Assembly: GCF_032062135.1 (NCBI RefSeq)
Contig: NC_092861.1
Span: 144,456,628-144,520,627, forward strand
Direction of reading: 5' to 3'
Origin: Pyxicephalus adspersus
Taxonomy: Eukaryota > Chordata > Amphibia > Anura > Pyxicephalidae
DNA length: 64,000 nt
Made by a program: the position numbers and the translations under genes. Each line of letters begins with the position of its first letter. Within the stretch, counting starts at the first letter, position 1. Under the pieces are notes generated by a model. It saw only the letters and a program-made list of their open reading frames with translations. It ran no database searches and was not told the DNA's origin. This document shows positions 46,824 through 58,786 of the stretch, in pieces.

Positions 46824-47027
46824 GTGGCGGGTGTATTTAACTCACCATACAGACAGTATCCTGATGAGATGGAGTTCCGGCTACAGAGAGCCAGACCACT
46901 GAGCCATCGAGACCTTCCAAAGAAGAGTAATGACAGTGACGGCTTTGTTGACTGGTCAGACTGTCGGCATCCATTTTCCTTTCCGACAACATCGCTCCTT
47001 CCTCCTATAAACAAGAAGAAGCCACAG
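46824..47027 (+). CDS. SPATA17: SPATA17 exon (middle conserved block)
   Basis: 204-nt exon of exactly 68 codons, phase 0 at both ends. The acceptor TTATTTTAAG is a non-consensus AAG. The frame reads VAGVFNSPYRQYPDEMEFRL, continues through QRARPLSHRDLPKK and ends SLLPPINKKKPQ before the donor CACAG|GTATGA. These match the family's N-S-P-(F/Y)-R, L-Q-(K/R)-A-(K/R)-P-L-(T/S)-H-R and L-P-P-I-N-(R/K)-K blocks. No enzymatic motif is present. Being a multiple of three, skipping of this exon would keep the frame and delete 68 residues. Confidence 0.95.
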
Positions 47028-47146
47028 GTATGAATTTACTAATGATTAAGAATATTTTGTCCACTGTTGTTGCTGTATATATTAGTTATGATGGTTTTAG
47101 GTCAGAGGAGGCCACAACACTTCAAAGCAGATTCCATCAACCTTTT

Positions 47147-47298
47147 TAACATGGGGGAACCCTTGAAATACCTTTCAGGTCTTACGAAAATCCTGCTAAG
47201 AATACCATAGCTGCAGCTCACAGGTAAACTAACTTGAGAGGCAGAAACTGTCCATTAGTTAAAAAAACCCTAGCAATCATTAGAGAAAAACTGGTTTT
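47147..47298. mobile_element. hAT-like non-autonomous element, internally deleted
   Basis: CTTTTTAACATGGGGGAACC, CTTGAAATACCTTTCAGGTC, then ACTAACTTGAGAGGCAGAAAC and AGAGAAAAACTGG; the middle 100 bp of the family are gone. Confidence 0.7.
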
Positions 47299-47590
47299 GG
47301 CTTTGTCATCCAAACTGTGATATCCCAGGGTAGCATGATCACTGGTTAGGTATAGGACCTAATTTCTCCTTCTTCCTTTTGGACACCATTTATGACCTAC
47401 TCAGGAAGCATACTGTCTCCTTGTTTTTTTTTTTAAGTGGACCTCTCAGTAACAAGTCAAAATTACTTATGTATCACAATATACAGCCACAGTTTAATTG
47501 CAGTCCTTGATCTCCAGTCCAAGTCAGTTTGTAAATGTAAAAATATACTAGAATACATTATCTAAAGCAGGTTGCATCCCACAACAGATC

Positions 47591-47962
47591 NNNNNNNNNN
47601 NNNNNNNNNNNNNNNNNNNNNNNNNNNNNNNNNNNNNNNNNNNNNNNNNNNNNNNNNNNNNNNNNNNNNNNNNNNNNNNNNNNNNNNNNNNNNNNNNNNN
47701 NNNNNNNNNNNNNNNNNNNNNNNNNNNNNNNNNNNNNNNNNNNNNNNNNNNNNNNNNNNNNNNNNNNNNNNNNNNNNNNNNNNNNNNNNNNNNNNNNNNN
47801 NNNNNNNNNNNNNNNNNNNNNNNNNNNNNNNNNNNNNNNNNNNNNNNNNNNNNNNNNNNNNNNNNNNNNNNNNNNNNNNNNNNNNNNNNNNNNNNNNNNN
47901 NNNNNNNNNNNNNNNNNNNNNNNNNNNNNNNNNNNNNNNNNNNNNNNNNNNNNNNNNNNNNN
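47591..47962. other. Assembly gap (372 N)
   Basis: Unknown bases. The right edge is TCTC-rich (TCTCTTTCTCTC), so the missing sequence may be a pyrimidine simple repeat that blocked assembly. Open frames reported across it are meaningless. Confidence 0.99.
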
Positions 47963-48907
47963 TCTCTTTCTCTCTTCCTTCTCCTTCTATCCATGCACGG
48001 GTTGCTTAATTTTCTCCAGGTTATCCCATGGTGCTTATCCACTCAGATCTGTAAACATATGTCACAGTGAGGCCCCATATAGTGCCTTGTAATTAGTAAG
48101 AATTTTCCTTTATAGAAAGACCCCACCAATCCATCAGTAATTTCTGAATGGCTCCCCTTGTGTACACACTACTGAATAATTGATAGCGGATGTCTGGTAA
48201 TGTTAGCTGGCCATCGGTAGGAATCTGTGTATCATTAGGAAAAATCTGCGGGATTCCTCTGCATTGTATAGTACATCTGCACCTCTGTGTTTGTTATTAT
48301 ATCAGGAATTGGGGAGGAGAAGTTCCATACTGTGCAGGCATACATAGAGGGAGATGAAATAATATTGTGATTTTTACAGATGACAATAGAAAGTAAACTA
48401 TGAAGCAATAAACCATAAACTAAGAAAATCAATGAAAAAATTGCAAAAAATGCAAACAAATTCTTAGCCAATATTCACATTTCTGTAATGATGTGTAAAT
48501 ACCTATAGAATAAATACTGAATTTAAAAATGTTTACTGTACGAACTGGCATCTTTGCCAAGTGTGAGCTGGTATATTTGTGGGCACAAACCACATAGAAG
48601 ACCACTTGGCCAGGAACGGAATTAGCTAATCACAAGTTGGCATGGTTAAATAGAAAATCCAGTTTGCAATGACCAACATTCCTTCCCTAAGCCCCACTCC
48701 GTCTCCCCAAAAATCCAGCATCTATGAAGAACAATCTCATTTTCAAAATCACCACTGAAGCCAACACTTCAAGTGCATAAAAGTCCAATAAAGTCCAAGA
48801 CACAAACTTTGTAGAGCATTCTGAGATTTTTAATAGGATAGCCGAGCACTTCCTTCATGCATGTTGCCAGCCTGTGAAAACTAATGAAGATTATTACTTT
48901 TCCCGAC

Positions 48908-49317
48908 TTAAGCTGTGTACACAATTGCAATAATTATTGTTGGAAACGAACGACTGATAGTCCGATAATTGCTAACAAAAAAAGTGCACAATTACGCCAA
49001 TGAACGAGGATTGTATATGGAAACAAACGACCGTCCCGGCGGATCTGATTGAGCGATGATCGTTCACTATCTATTGTGTGTACGTTCGTTCAGTGATTGT
49101 GGGTGTTTCTGCAGTACCCTTTCTCCTTTACATGTCACTTCCTGCATCGTTCAAAAGATCGTATCTAGAGTGTGTACACTATTGGTGGATTATATTTGAA
49201 CGTCTGTATTGTTACAACATGTACAGAATTACGGTACAATACGATCGTTTAAAATAATCCTGCATAATCATTAGTTGTTCGCTAACGATAATTATTGCAA
49301 GTGTTTAGCTAGCGTTA
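48908..49317. mobile_element. Palindromic MITE flanked by TTA
   Basis: The left arm TGTACACAATTGCAATAATTATTG pairs with the right arm, near 49283-49308, whose complement begins AACACTTGCAATAATTATCG. TTA occurs just before (48908-48910) and after (49315-49317), as expected for PIF/Harbinger-type 3-bp duplications. CpG-containing CGATCGTT-type words recur in the interior. Non-coding. Confidence 0.7.
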
Positions 49318-51202
49318 CCTTCTCTATTTGTCTTGATCGTTGTCAGCAGGACAGGTGGTAAGGGGAAATTTCCAAAGGGTCACCTCTCCTAATAACAATT
49401 GTCTAAGTTAGACGGTTGTAGTGCAAAAAAAGTTACTCCCTTCTCAAACCCATAAACTGCACCCCAGGTTGAGGTGATGCATGAGGAACCGTGACAGCTC
49501 AAAGGGAAAGTATGGAGGGAAAAGTTTTGTACTGCCCACTGCCCCCTCCTGTCAAAAGTTGAAACGTTGTTTTTTTAAAGACCAGCGCAGTGATTGGGAC
49601 AGCCAAGCAGCTGGCAAGGAACAAACCCTGGACTACCCCTCACCTTGCAGACATTTCCTCTTGCTTCCTGCTGCATCCCCAAGGAATATAATTAAAAAGA
49701 AATCGGCCTACCAGGAAAAATTAAAAAGAAAGAGGGCTTTAATCATTCCCATCCCTTCTTGCCTCCATTCATGACTTTATAAACTTTAAAACGGATGCAT
49801 TTTCCTATTACTACTGTCAGTAACACATTCCCTGTGCTAGCATTATATTGCTCGCTAATTGTACTCTGTCTTTTGGGGAGCAATATTGTTACCCTTGTAA
49901 CTTTTACTTTTCCCACCTACTTACCATGTAAGTGTTTTGGGGTCCACAATAAAGCGCTATAACAGCTGATAACATTGTTTCAGATTTCGGGTTAGTGCAA
50001 AGAAAGTAATAAGGGCTGGTATTTTGCAATGTATTACATTTCTGTTTGTGGATTTAGATACACTTGACCTCTCTAGCTTCTTCTTACAACTGGAACATTA
50101 GTTTTGGTTGGACTGACCTGAAATCCAACCATGATCTGCATTTATTTGCTTTTTTTCTTGCGTTCGCTGCTGTCGCATACAGCTGAAGTTGCAGCATGCG
50201 GCTCATTTGATAGCATTTACACACACCTTCTCCATTGACAGCACCATCTTAGTGTCATCAGAACTCATTTCCTTACATGCAAGTTCAAATAAAGAAAATC
50301 CATTAACAGCCTTCACACGGAACATCCCTCCTGTCCAGCTGTGAAAAGTGCTCAATGATACTTATTTGCCATTTGTGTTATTTACGGTCTATAACTTTTA
50401 TGGTAACTGGTTCCTATTATTGGTTTCTATTAATGTAAAACATAAGTGAGCAGAAATGAGGTGTGAATTATTCCTTTTCCTTTCTTCTTCTATACCCAGC
50501 TGTGACTGGCTACTGATAAGATACAAGAATATGTTAAATGGGTTATAAATGGGAATTGGCTTTGCTGCTCTCAGGAATTAAAGTGGAATTCCAGAGAAGC
50601 CACCAAATGCTCAGCTGAAGTACATAAAATACCTTATTTATAAGAAGGGCCTGTATATGGCTTACTCTCCCTTGGCACACTATATAAAGGATAAATACAA
50701 GTATTTAGGGAAATCTTTCTTAACCTTTTTAAAACTAGAACAGCGCTTGAAAAAATTCTAAGGCTCAAAGAAATACCAAAATTCATTTTAGATCACATAG
50801 ATCAAAATATCAAAATTAGATGTAGTTACAAAAATAATAAACTGAAATCACAACTGAGAATGAAATTTTTTTAATATGAATCTCGTTCCCAGAGGTTACT
50901 GCTGAGTGGATACCAGTCCACTGCAGTAATGCACACAACAGGACATGATCCGCTGCAAAAATCTCTAGCAGGAGAACACTAAAGCACTTGTTGGGTGCAG
51001 TGGTGGTCAGGGGTGGAAGCCCCAGGAACCGCTTAGTGTACTGACTTAGATCCTTGTGCACATTTGTGTACCACATATACTTGAATATAAACATGTTTCA
51101 ATATAAACCAAGGTAACTACTTTTACCTGAATAAACAGGAAAACTACATTGACTTGGGTATGATGGATCATTTGTTGGAATGTAATAGTGCTACAAATGC
51201 TT

Positions 51203-51523
51203 AATCAGGCAGGTCATTATTGCAGAAAGGGACAAGCGATGTTGCCTCTGCAATAATCTGTCTTACCTGCCTGATCACCCACGGGTTTCTGGCAACAAAG
51301 CTGAGCTGCGCGTGCACAATGTCAGCTTTGCTTGCCAAGGAAACCCAGCAATCCCAGTTTCCTTTGCATGTGATGGGGTTGAATGAACTCCTGAATGGCT
51401 GTGTGGAAATTATGTCATCAAAATGGCTGAAGATTATCTCTAGGAGTAAAAGTAAAAGGTAGATTGTGGTGCCCTTTGATGGAACGTGGATGAGTCGCAC
51501 GGGTTTAGTTGTGCTTTAAATGA
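51203..51523. repeat. Interspersed repeat family C
   Basis: AGGCAGGTCATTATTGCAG, TGAGCTGCGCGTGCACAATG, TTGCCAAGGAAACCCAGCAA, TGTCATCAAAATGGCTGAAG and a closing GGGTTTAGTTGTGCTTTAAA. It is inverted relative to the copy at 26849. Confidence 0.65.
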
Positions 51524-52217
51524 TCTTTTGCGTAATATTAATAGCCACTGGTAGGTGGTGCTGTTTCCTTATGTGAAGTGTGTAACAAACTCTAATAATG
51601 TTTCAGATCGAAAAAAGTTTTTTAAATTTTACGTGAAGACATAAAGTCATCTAGTGGTTTGGCCTGAGTCAAAATTGAGATTTTTTTTCTAATGGAATTT
51701 TAAGGTAAAAAAAATCTCTGTTTATACTTGGGTACATATGGAAGTTGTTCCAAGGATTCCACATTTCATTTGCACCAAGGATTTCACATTTCACCATTAT
51801 CATTTTTATGTGACCCCTATGGTTTATTGAACACCCTCCTATCCTCCCATATTACTCTGCATATAAATGCATCAAAGATAAATGAGGTCATATTCTGAGC
51901 TTATTGATTCTGAAAATTTTAGTATTGCTCTATATTATTTTTCTGCATGCCCCAAACTGAAGATATGTGAAAAAATATCCTATAACGGAACTAGTTGCTA
52001 GTTACATCGTTGTAACAATGGCCCTTTCACATTCAGCTTGATTTTTGATTGTAGTGATCACATATAATTGTTTGCAAACATGAAAACTGCCACTTAGAAG
52101 CAGACAACAGGGTTGACTGTTCTGTTTCATTTTTTCTATTTACAGATAAAAATGTTATTACACTGCAATGTCTAAAATTGGGTACAAAACAATTTTATTT
52201 ATTATTGTAACCATTAG

Positions 52218-52366
52218 GGTCCATTCCGTGATGTTGGTGAAGTACTGCAGCAACGCTACAAGCCATTGGAGCCAACCCTAAAAGTGGCCACATCATTTAC
52301 TTCCGTTGAGGAGGCACGAGAAGAGATTAAACGGCAGGAGTGGGCAAAGGGCTTCCAGGATGTCAT
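52218..52366 (+). CDS. SPATA17: SPATA17 exon (GPFRDV..QRYKPLEPTL block)
   Basis: 149-nt exon after the acceptor TAACCATTAG. It starts GPFRDVGEVLQQRYKPLEPT, continues LKVATSFTSVEEAREEIKRQ and ends EWAKGFQDV plus the first two bases of a Met codon (phase 2) at the donor CAT|GTGAGC. GPFRD..EVL.QRY.PLEPTL is the most conserved stretch of the family. The tail (E-E-A-R-E-E-I-K-R-Q-E-W) is helical and charged. The open frame is intact and joins cleanly to both neighbours. Confidence 0.96.
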
Positions 52367-53679
52367 GTGAGCAAAACGATTTAAACTTTATTTGTAAAGA
52401 AAAAGCATTGTAAAACAGAAAGGTGTAGTCAACTGTAAATACAGACTTATGTAACCCTTTATATGGTTAGTAGGTTGAGTTACATATATACACTCTATGG
52501 CCAAGGGTTTGTGGACATTGGACTATAAAACATGCAATACATTGGAGCTTGTTTTAGATTCAATTCCAAAACCATGAGTTGGACAAGATTATGGAGTGTG
52601 TGAGAATCTGTGCTTATTCAGCCAAAAGTTATTTTGTGAGGTCATGATCAATGTTCATTTCATCCTAAACGTGTTCAATAGGTTTTAGGACAGGGCCATA
52701 TGCAGACCACATGAGTTCTTTCAAGCCAAACCCATCAAGCTATCACTCTATACATTCCACTTTGAGCGCTAGAACTATAATTTGGAGTGTTTACATACAT
52801 TTGGTTATATAGGGTATGTATAACCCAGAAAATAACACTTACCAATCTTTGCTGATGGACCAATGTCTCTGCAGAATTTGTGCTAAGATAACCCATTGAA
52901 GACTCCAGTAAGTTAAATCTGCATTGCAAGTCCAAGCAAAAAACTGGAATCTAAGTCATAGGAAAGGGAAGCCACTGGTTATACGGGCACTTGGGAGCAG
53001 AAAAACAAGACTTTTCTAGGTTGCATTGGGAATTGTCTTTTTATAGCCTAAAAACTTAAAACTCTGTACTTTTCTGTATATGTTTAAAGTACAAACCTTA
53101 CCTACACTATTCAACACTTAAAAAAGTATTAGCTTTACCAAAAGGACAAATAGATCATCAATAATTACCTTATATATTACCAATATTGTCAGTTGTGCTC
53201 TTGTACTAAATGTGTGATCTACTTTGAAATGAGTTTTTTCATAGAATGTTAAAGCCCAACTGGTCCTACTGTTTAACTAAATTTTCAACATCTTAAGCAT
53301 TCCAGATGCATAAATACAAAAAGTGTGCAAAGTTTGTTTTCTTTATGAAGTGGCCACCTCCTAAACAGAAAAGCCGGAACCCACCAGCATGCTGCAGAAG
53401 AGGACTATTGCTCTCTGTGTGGAAGCAGTGTCTTACAAAGTCTAACAAACCTCCAGCTAAGTCAGAACAAAAGTTCAGGAATCAAAGCTCATGTTCCCTG
53501 CTGATTGTATATCAATTGCTCTGATTCAGTAAAGTAGACCTCTACAGAGAGACCATAGCTTCTACACATCCTTCTCTGTAGCATGCCAGGAGGGGCAGTT
53601 TTCTTTTTTTTGAAGACTGTGGCTTCTTTCCAAAGCAAACAATACAGAAAGACTTTTGACACTTTTTGTTTTCAGTGCT

Positions 53680-54080
53680 CAGTGGTCCCCAACCTTTCTG
53701 ACGGTGGGGCCCAGCAAGATAGCATAACATTTTGCCACGGCCCAAAACATGTACAGCCTACACCACTCTGCCACTCCAGCAGCTCTGCCCCTCACCAGCA
53801 CACTAGCTGAGAACAACAGAGCAACGTAAGAAATCTGGCGTGCTGTCAAGTGGCAGAGCCACCGGGAACAGCAGAGAAGTGCAAGCCCCACATACACCAC
53901 CCCGCCACTCCGAGCAGCTCCCGCATAAGCAGTGCGAGGAGAGCCGCCCGCTCCCCCACCGCTACACTGCCACCAGCTCCAGAGCAGTGCAAGGAGGGTC
54001 TCGGCCTCCTATCACCCATGGCCCCAACCCACCAGCCACAGACCTGCACTGATCCATGGCCCGGGGGTTGGGGACCTGTG
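53680..54080. mobile_element. GC-rich hAT-like element
   Basis: Left end CAGTGGTCCCCAACCTTTCT; right end GGGGGTTGGGGACCTGTG, its inverted counterpart. These are typical vertebrate hAT (Charlie/Tip100-like) termini. About 400 bp of CG-rich interior, with several long open frames caused by base composition. The 8-bp flanks are not clean. Confidence 0.78.
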
Positions 54081-56399
54081 CTTTAGCTAATATAAACTGA
54101 AATTTTGGTTGGGCGTTCTACCATTTTAGATTTACCATAACTGAAAGCTTCTTCAGCTTTTGCAATCATTTTAATTATGCTGTGGAAAATTTCATAATCA
54201 GAAGAACGCTTTTAAGTTAAAATGGTAAATGATCTAACCCCATTTAATAGAAAATTCTCTATACAAATCATTGTGGATATAATACTGTGGAAGTGGGTGC
54301 CCTAGGGCACTGTTAAGAATCATTCCCCTCTTTTGATCCTGCATTACGCTGCCTTTTTAGCCAACTTCCACTGGATATTTACAAAGCGTTGCCTTCATTT
54401 TTCCAGCTTAATTTTTCTAATGATGTTATGGTTCATTATAACACTTGGGATAGAGATATTAGGACTGTATAATTAACATGTTCTAAGTGTTCTTAACCTC
54501 TCATTTTGTTAAAAAGAGGTCATCATTTTTTTTCTCTCTTTCTTTTAGAGAATGATCAATTCAGTTCTGTCTCTTAGAAATAAAAATGTAATTGGGGATC
54601 TATTGCATGTGATAAATACACAACAATTGGCTTAGGGTTAAAGCTGAATTTGGCAATAAATTATAAGTAGTAATTGCCCCCCACCCCCACCCATTACACA
54701 CATACAGCAAGAGTTAAATGCTTGTATATTAAATAGACAACAGAACTCTCTGGTTATGGGCATAGTAATAGTGGTTTGAGCTACACTAAATTTGGATGGC
54801 TCTGTATATGATAAATTCCTATCTCTAGGAATATAGGTATCAACAAAAACACCTACCTTTTCCTTCCTACAGGTTTTTCCCCATTTTACAATGGTTATAA
54901 ATAAGCCATGCCTCGTTGCCAATTTGGCAGGCAAGGCCTTTCCAACATCATTATGTACAATACAAAACCAGCAGTCCTTTAATGTAGGTGAGGGTATCCT
55001 TACCACCTTGATTAGATATGCATGTTACCCTTAAACCAAGTTTAACCTAATTTCAAGGGGGGGGGGGCTTTGCCTTTGCTCAGGGGTTAACTGCTCATTG
55101 ATGATGAATAAGCTGGTATATATACTTTGTTCCTTGATCTAGCAGGCTTCAACCATATTGAAAAACTTGTCCCCAAAAGTCACATTTCTTCATTGCCTGA
55201 CCATTGCAGCTCTCTGACCCCATGCAATACAATGGAAGGCCAACATTACTGAATTGTATTGTAGGACACCAAGAGGCAAAACTAGGCAAACCAAACACTT
55301 AACCTTTAAAGTGCAGTAGAAACCCCACTGCATGGGTTTGGATTTTTATTCCCTGGACTTCTGCTGTAAAAAAGAATTCTGAACTGCCTGTAAACTAGCA
55401 TACTGTAAAAGTTAGGACATACAGAATCCAAAAAATTTTAAAGTTTAGCTACTTTTCAGTTGGTTGCATATACCTTAACAGAGACAAATATTCCCTTATT
55501 AGATTTGTAAAATGTTATAATATAGCTTTACACATTTAAAAAGTTACCATTCAATATATTGATTGACAGGGGGTGACCTCACTAAATGGAAAGATTGGTG
55601 GGGTTGCTGGACAATGATTAGTATGCTACATCTCACTGGGTAATGCTCCAGCATAGTGCAGGAACATTTTCTGGAGATTTAGAATCTTTATCGTTCCCAG
55701 AATTTTACCAAAAAAAGGGTGACATCACCCTCACCCAGGCACCACAAGCAGACTCCAGAGGCAAGGTAGGTATGTATTTCAACATTTTTCACTTGGAAAT
55801 CGTTTAGTACTATTATCATAAAACATTTTAGAAAGCTGGAGTGGACCTGGCTTTCTCAAGCAAGCTTTTCTTAAACACTGGTGCCCCCCCAAAAATGAAG
55901 TATTTGTGTGGACATGGACACATGGAAGATTCTCAGGTGTTTGTCTGCCTGCTAGCAGCCTTTCAGACTTGACCCAAGTATCAGAGTGTTCAGAGGCAGG
56001 CCTAATTGGCAGTTGTTGGGCATTCATCAACCGCCATGATGGATAACGCATTCATCAGGGGCTAATTGCATCCTGTGGTGGGCAGTCGCTATTCCAAGGC
56101 TTTCTGAAGCAGTAACCACACCTCATAACTGATATGGCCCCAAAAACTTCACAACTAAAGTGTCTTCATTAGGGTCAATTCAAAAACCCAGATACAAAAT
56201 TACAACATTTTCACGCCATATTATTTTATAAACTTTTTTATCACTGACAGTTGTGAACCATTCCAGTGGAACTGCTGCACCTTAGTGTTAATAAAAACAA
56301 GTAAATATGTTTCTGCAATTCTCAAAAAAAGACATGACAAGCACAAGCTTAATCTTCCCCTTGCCATACAATGTCATTTAGCTCCCCATAACGTCAATG

Positions 56400-56760
56400 T
56401 TTAAGCTTGATTCCTTCGTTGCCTGCCACAGCTCTTCAGCCATAGCATCCCGAGAGATGGCAAATTTTCTTTCATGTCGACACACAAGAAAAATGTACTA
56501 TTAAAATGCAATTGAGAAGTGATAAAAATTGTAAGTGCAGCAGCCGGCTCACAGCAGCTCTTCTGTATACTCAGGGACATTGGGGCCACATTAATTTTTT
56601 TCACTGATGTCCATCCCATGTGCAAATTAGCATTGCAAGTACCGTAATCTGTCTTGTATGAGAGCTGCTGATCCCGCGAGGGTTTACATGCTTCCGCGCT
56701 GTTGTATAATTTAAAGCTAAATTAGCAACCTTTAATTGTGGAATTTTTTAGCTTCTAAAT
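56400..56760. promoter_or_regulatory. Candidate conserved noncoding element
   Basis: Unique sequence with many developmental-enhancer-like words: CATTAATTTTTTTCACTG near 56588, GTGCAAATTAGCATTGC near 56620, AAAGCTAAATTAGCAACC near 56713 and TTTAATTGTGG near 56731. No repeat similarity. Confidence 0.3.
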
Positions 56761-56800
56761 GAAATATCCTTTAAAACTTGTAAAACTTTCTCTTTGGAAA

Positions 56801-56801
<1 letters not shown>

Positions 56802-56837
<36 letters not shown>
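56802..56837. repeat. (AT)n microsatellite
   Basis: A perfect AT run of about 36 bp. Confidence 0.97.
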
Positions 56838-56840
<3 letters not shown>

Positions 56841-56874
56841 TACTGCATCTCTTTCCTTTCTATCTCTCTTTAGA

Positions 56875-56943
56875 TCTATCTACCTATCTTTCTATCTATC
56901 TCTGTGTGTACATGTATACTGCTTGTATCTATCTATCTATCTT

Positions 56944-56990
<47 letters not shown>

Positions 56991-57001
56991 ATCTATCTCT
57001 G
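56875..57001. repeat. (ATCT)n microsatellite, interrupted
   Basis: Several ATCT blocks, the longest about 40-50 bp, broken by CTTTCT and GTGTGTACATG. Second ATCT locus in the window after 21386. Confidence 0.95.
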
Positions 57002-57019
57002 TTTGTGTATATATTGTTA

Positions 57020-57240
57020 TTTTTATTATTCATAAACAGGATTTATATAGCACCAACATATTAAACAATGGAACATTAAATAGGTTTTGCAAATGACAGA
57101 CAGATACAGACAGTGACACAGGAGGAGGAGAGGACCCTGCCCCAAAGAGCTTACAATTTAGGAAGTAGGGAAGTTGCCCACAATAGGAGGGGGGAAATGG
57201 AGTAGTGGGAAGTAGTGAGAGTTTAAGAGACAGAGCTATG
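57020..57240 (-). mobile_element. L2-like LINE 3' end
   Basis: A minus-strand copy: GGATTTATATAGCACCAACA, GCAAATGACAGACAGATACA, GGAGAGGACCCTGCCCCAAA, GAGCTTACAATTTAGGAAG and AGTAGTGGGAAGTAGTGAGA, in family order. A short ATT-rich tail precedes it. Confidence 0.85.
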
Positions 57241-58037
57241 CTCTTGAAAAGTATATATACATCCTTTATGTTCTGTACATTATACACTTTTTAGAAGCTT
57301 TGCATTAGGCACATACATACGAAATGTAATTTTGTTCACATTAAATTACATATCTTGTCTTATCCATGCAGTGCAGCAGCACCCGCATGTTTCATTAAGG
57401 CAGGCTATTTACATTGCATGAACTGCCAATGCACCCTACCATGGCCAAAACCATACCTTTCATCATTGCTGTGCATTGCAGCATGCTGTATCATCCTGGT
57501 CTGAGCACACTGGGGTATTACTATTAAAATGTATGGCACTGAATAACTAACATATGCATAGTTTGGTATTATGTGTGTTACTTGTATTCACAGCCCCAGA
57601 TTCTTTATTTTTTTTTTAAATTCTATATGTAAAAAAGATTACATTGAAGTTAATATTAATCTCAGTGTGTGTCCAAGGAAAACTCTGTGCCTGTGGATGG
57701 GTTTACATATATTACTTGCCTGTTGCATGGAGGTGCTTTTTAGTTCACCAGTTATATGTATGATAACAGTCACCATCACAAATGCAAATTTCAAGAATAT
57801 CTAGAACAGAAAAAAATAAGAGAACCTGTCATCCATTAGCTAAAACATATAACCAACCCAAATTATTAGTAAAATCAATATATATAAATAATAATTCATT
57901 TTTTTATCAGCTAAAAGCACCTAATTGTCTACATTTATTTTGTATGCTATAGAATTACCGTATCCTTAACTAGAGACAACTAAACTCAACTATTTGGAAG
58001 AGTTTATACATAAATAAAACAAAGTTTTAGACATATA

Positions 58038-58256
58038 GGGCATGATTTAATAAAGTGCCTGATACTGTAGAAGACAGACTATTATGGAAAAACATGGGTG
58101 ACCCAACAAACTTGGAATGGATTTTTTAAAAATCATTTACTACTAGTTGGCAAATGCTTTAAATCCTGGACTAAATCCATTCAAAGTTTTCTGGATCACC
58201 CAGGCTCACCCATGAAAGTCAATATTTTCCTTGGAGAGCTTTAATGAATCAGTCCC
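58038..58256. mobile_element. MITE family 1, variant subfamily, with 3-bp flanks
   Basis: GGGCATGATTTAATAAAGTG to AGAGCTTTAATGAATCAGTCCC. The left arm has AGACAGACTATTATGGAAAA. Directly flanked by ATA on both sides (58035-58037 and 58257-58259). Confidence 0.85.
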
Positions 58257-58786
58257 ATAGTGTACATGGTAAATGCATTTAAAATACAGGTAGTTCCCGG
58301 GTTACATACATGATAGAGACTGTAGGTTTGTTCTTAAGTTGAAAAACAGGTACTGGTACTTTATTTAATAAATGCAATTAGGACAGATGTTTGTTTCAAC
58401 ATATTATTTGGCAGCATTGTGTCAGTTAATGTATATAATCATCACTGTGAGTTAATCACGAAAAAGCAAAAAAAAAAAAAAAGCAAGCTGTGCTTTGATA
58501 TGAAAAAAGAAACTGCAGAAACTGAAGAGCTCAGCCCTTTAGATCACCCACAACCTCAGCTGTGTTTAGCAAAATATTTCTTCTGCAAGTCATGCAAACC
58601 ACCCCCCTCCCCCATCAAGCCTCTGTCCTGCACACAAGCGAGCAGGGATGCCAGTTGTATCTAGGAGTCGTCCATATGTCGGATGTCGTTAACTCGGGGA
58701 CTACCAGTATACACTAGCCATAACTTAATCATTCAGATGTTTTGTTCACCCTCTTTATTTATATATTCATTTTATATTTCTTTCAG

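Larger units (their letters stand above)
47028..52217 (+). other. SPATA17: SPATA17 intron C (5.2 kb, contains assembly gap)
   Basis: A phase-0 GT-AG intron. It has a short hAT-like remnant at its start, the gap, a palindromic MITE and a family C repeat. In 47300-47590, 47963-48900, 49320-51200 and 51525-52217 I recognise nothing beyond unique sequence. Confidence 0.9.
52367..58786 (+). other. SPATA17: SPATA17 intron D (6.4 kb)
   Basis: A phase-2 GT-AG intron. It contains a GC-rich hAT-like element, AT and ATCT microsatellites, an L2-like LINE end and a MITE of the variant subfamily. In 52370-53670, 54085-56390 and 57300-58030 I recognise nothing. Confidence 0.9.

Noticed and set aside
47548..48042. 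Long open frames of 145-164 residues
   Set aside because: They consist of unknown bases of the assembly gap.
53583..54086. Several overlapping open frames on both strands
   Set aside because: They fall in a GC-rich transposable element with inverted ends. Frames on both strands are equally long and none resembles a known protein.
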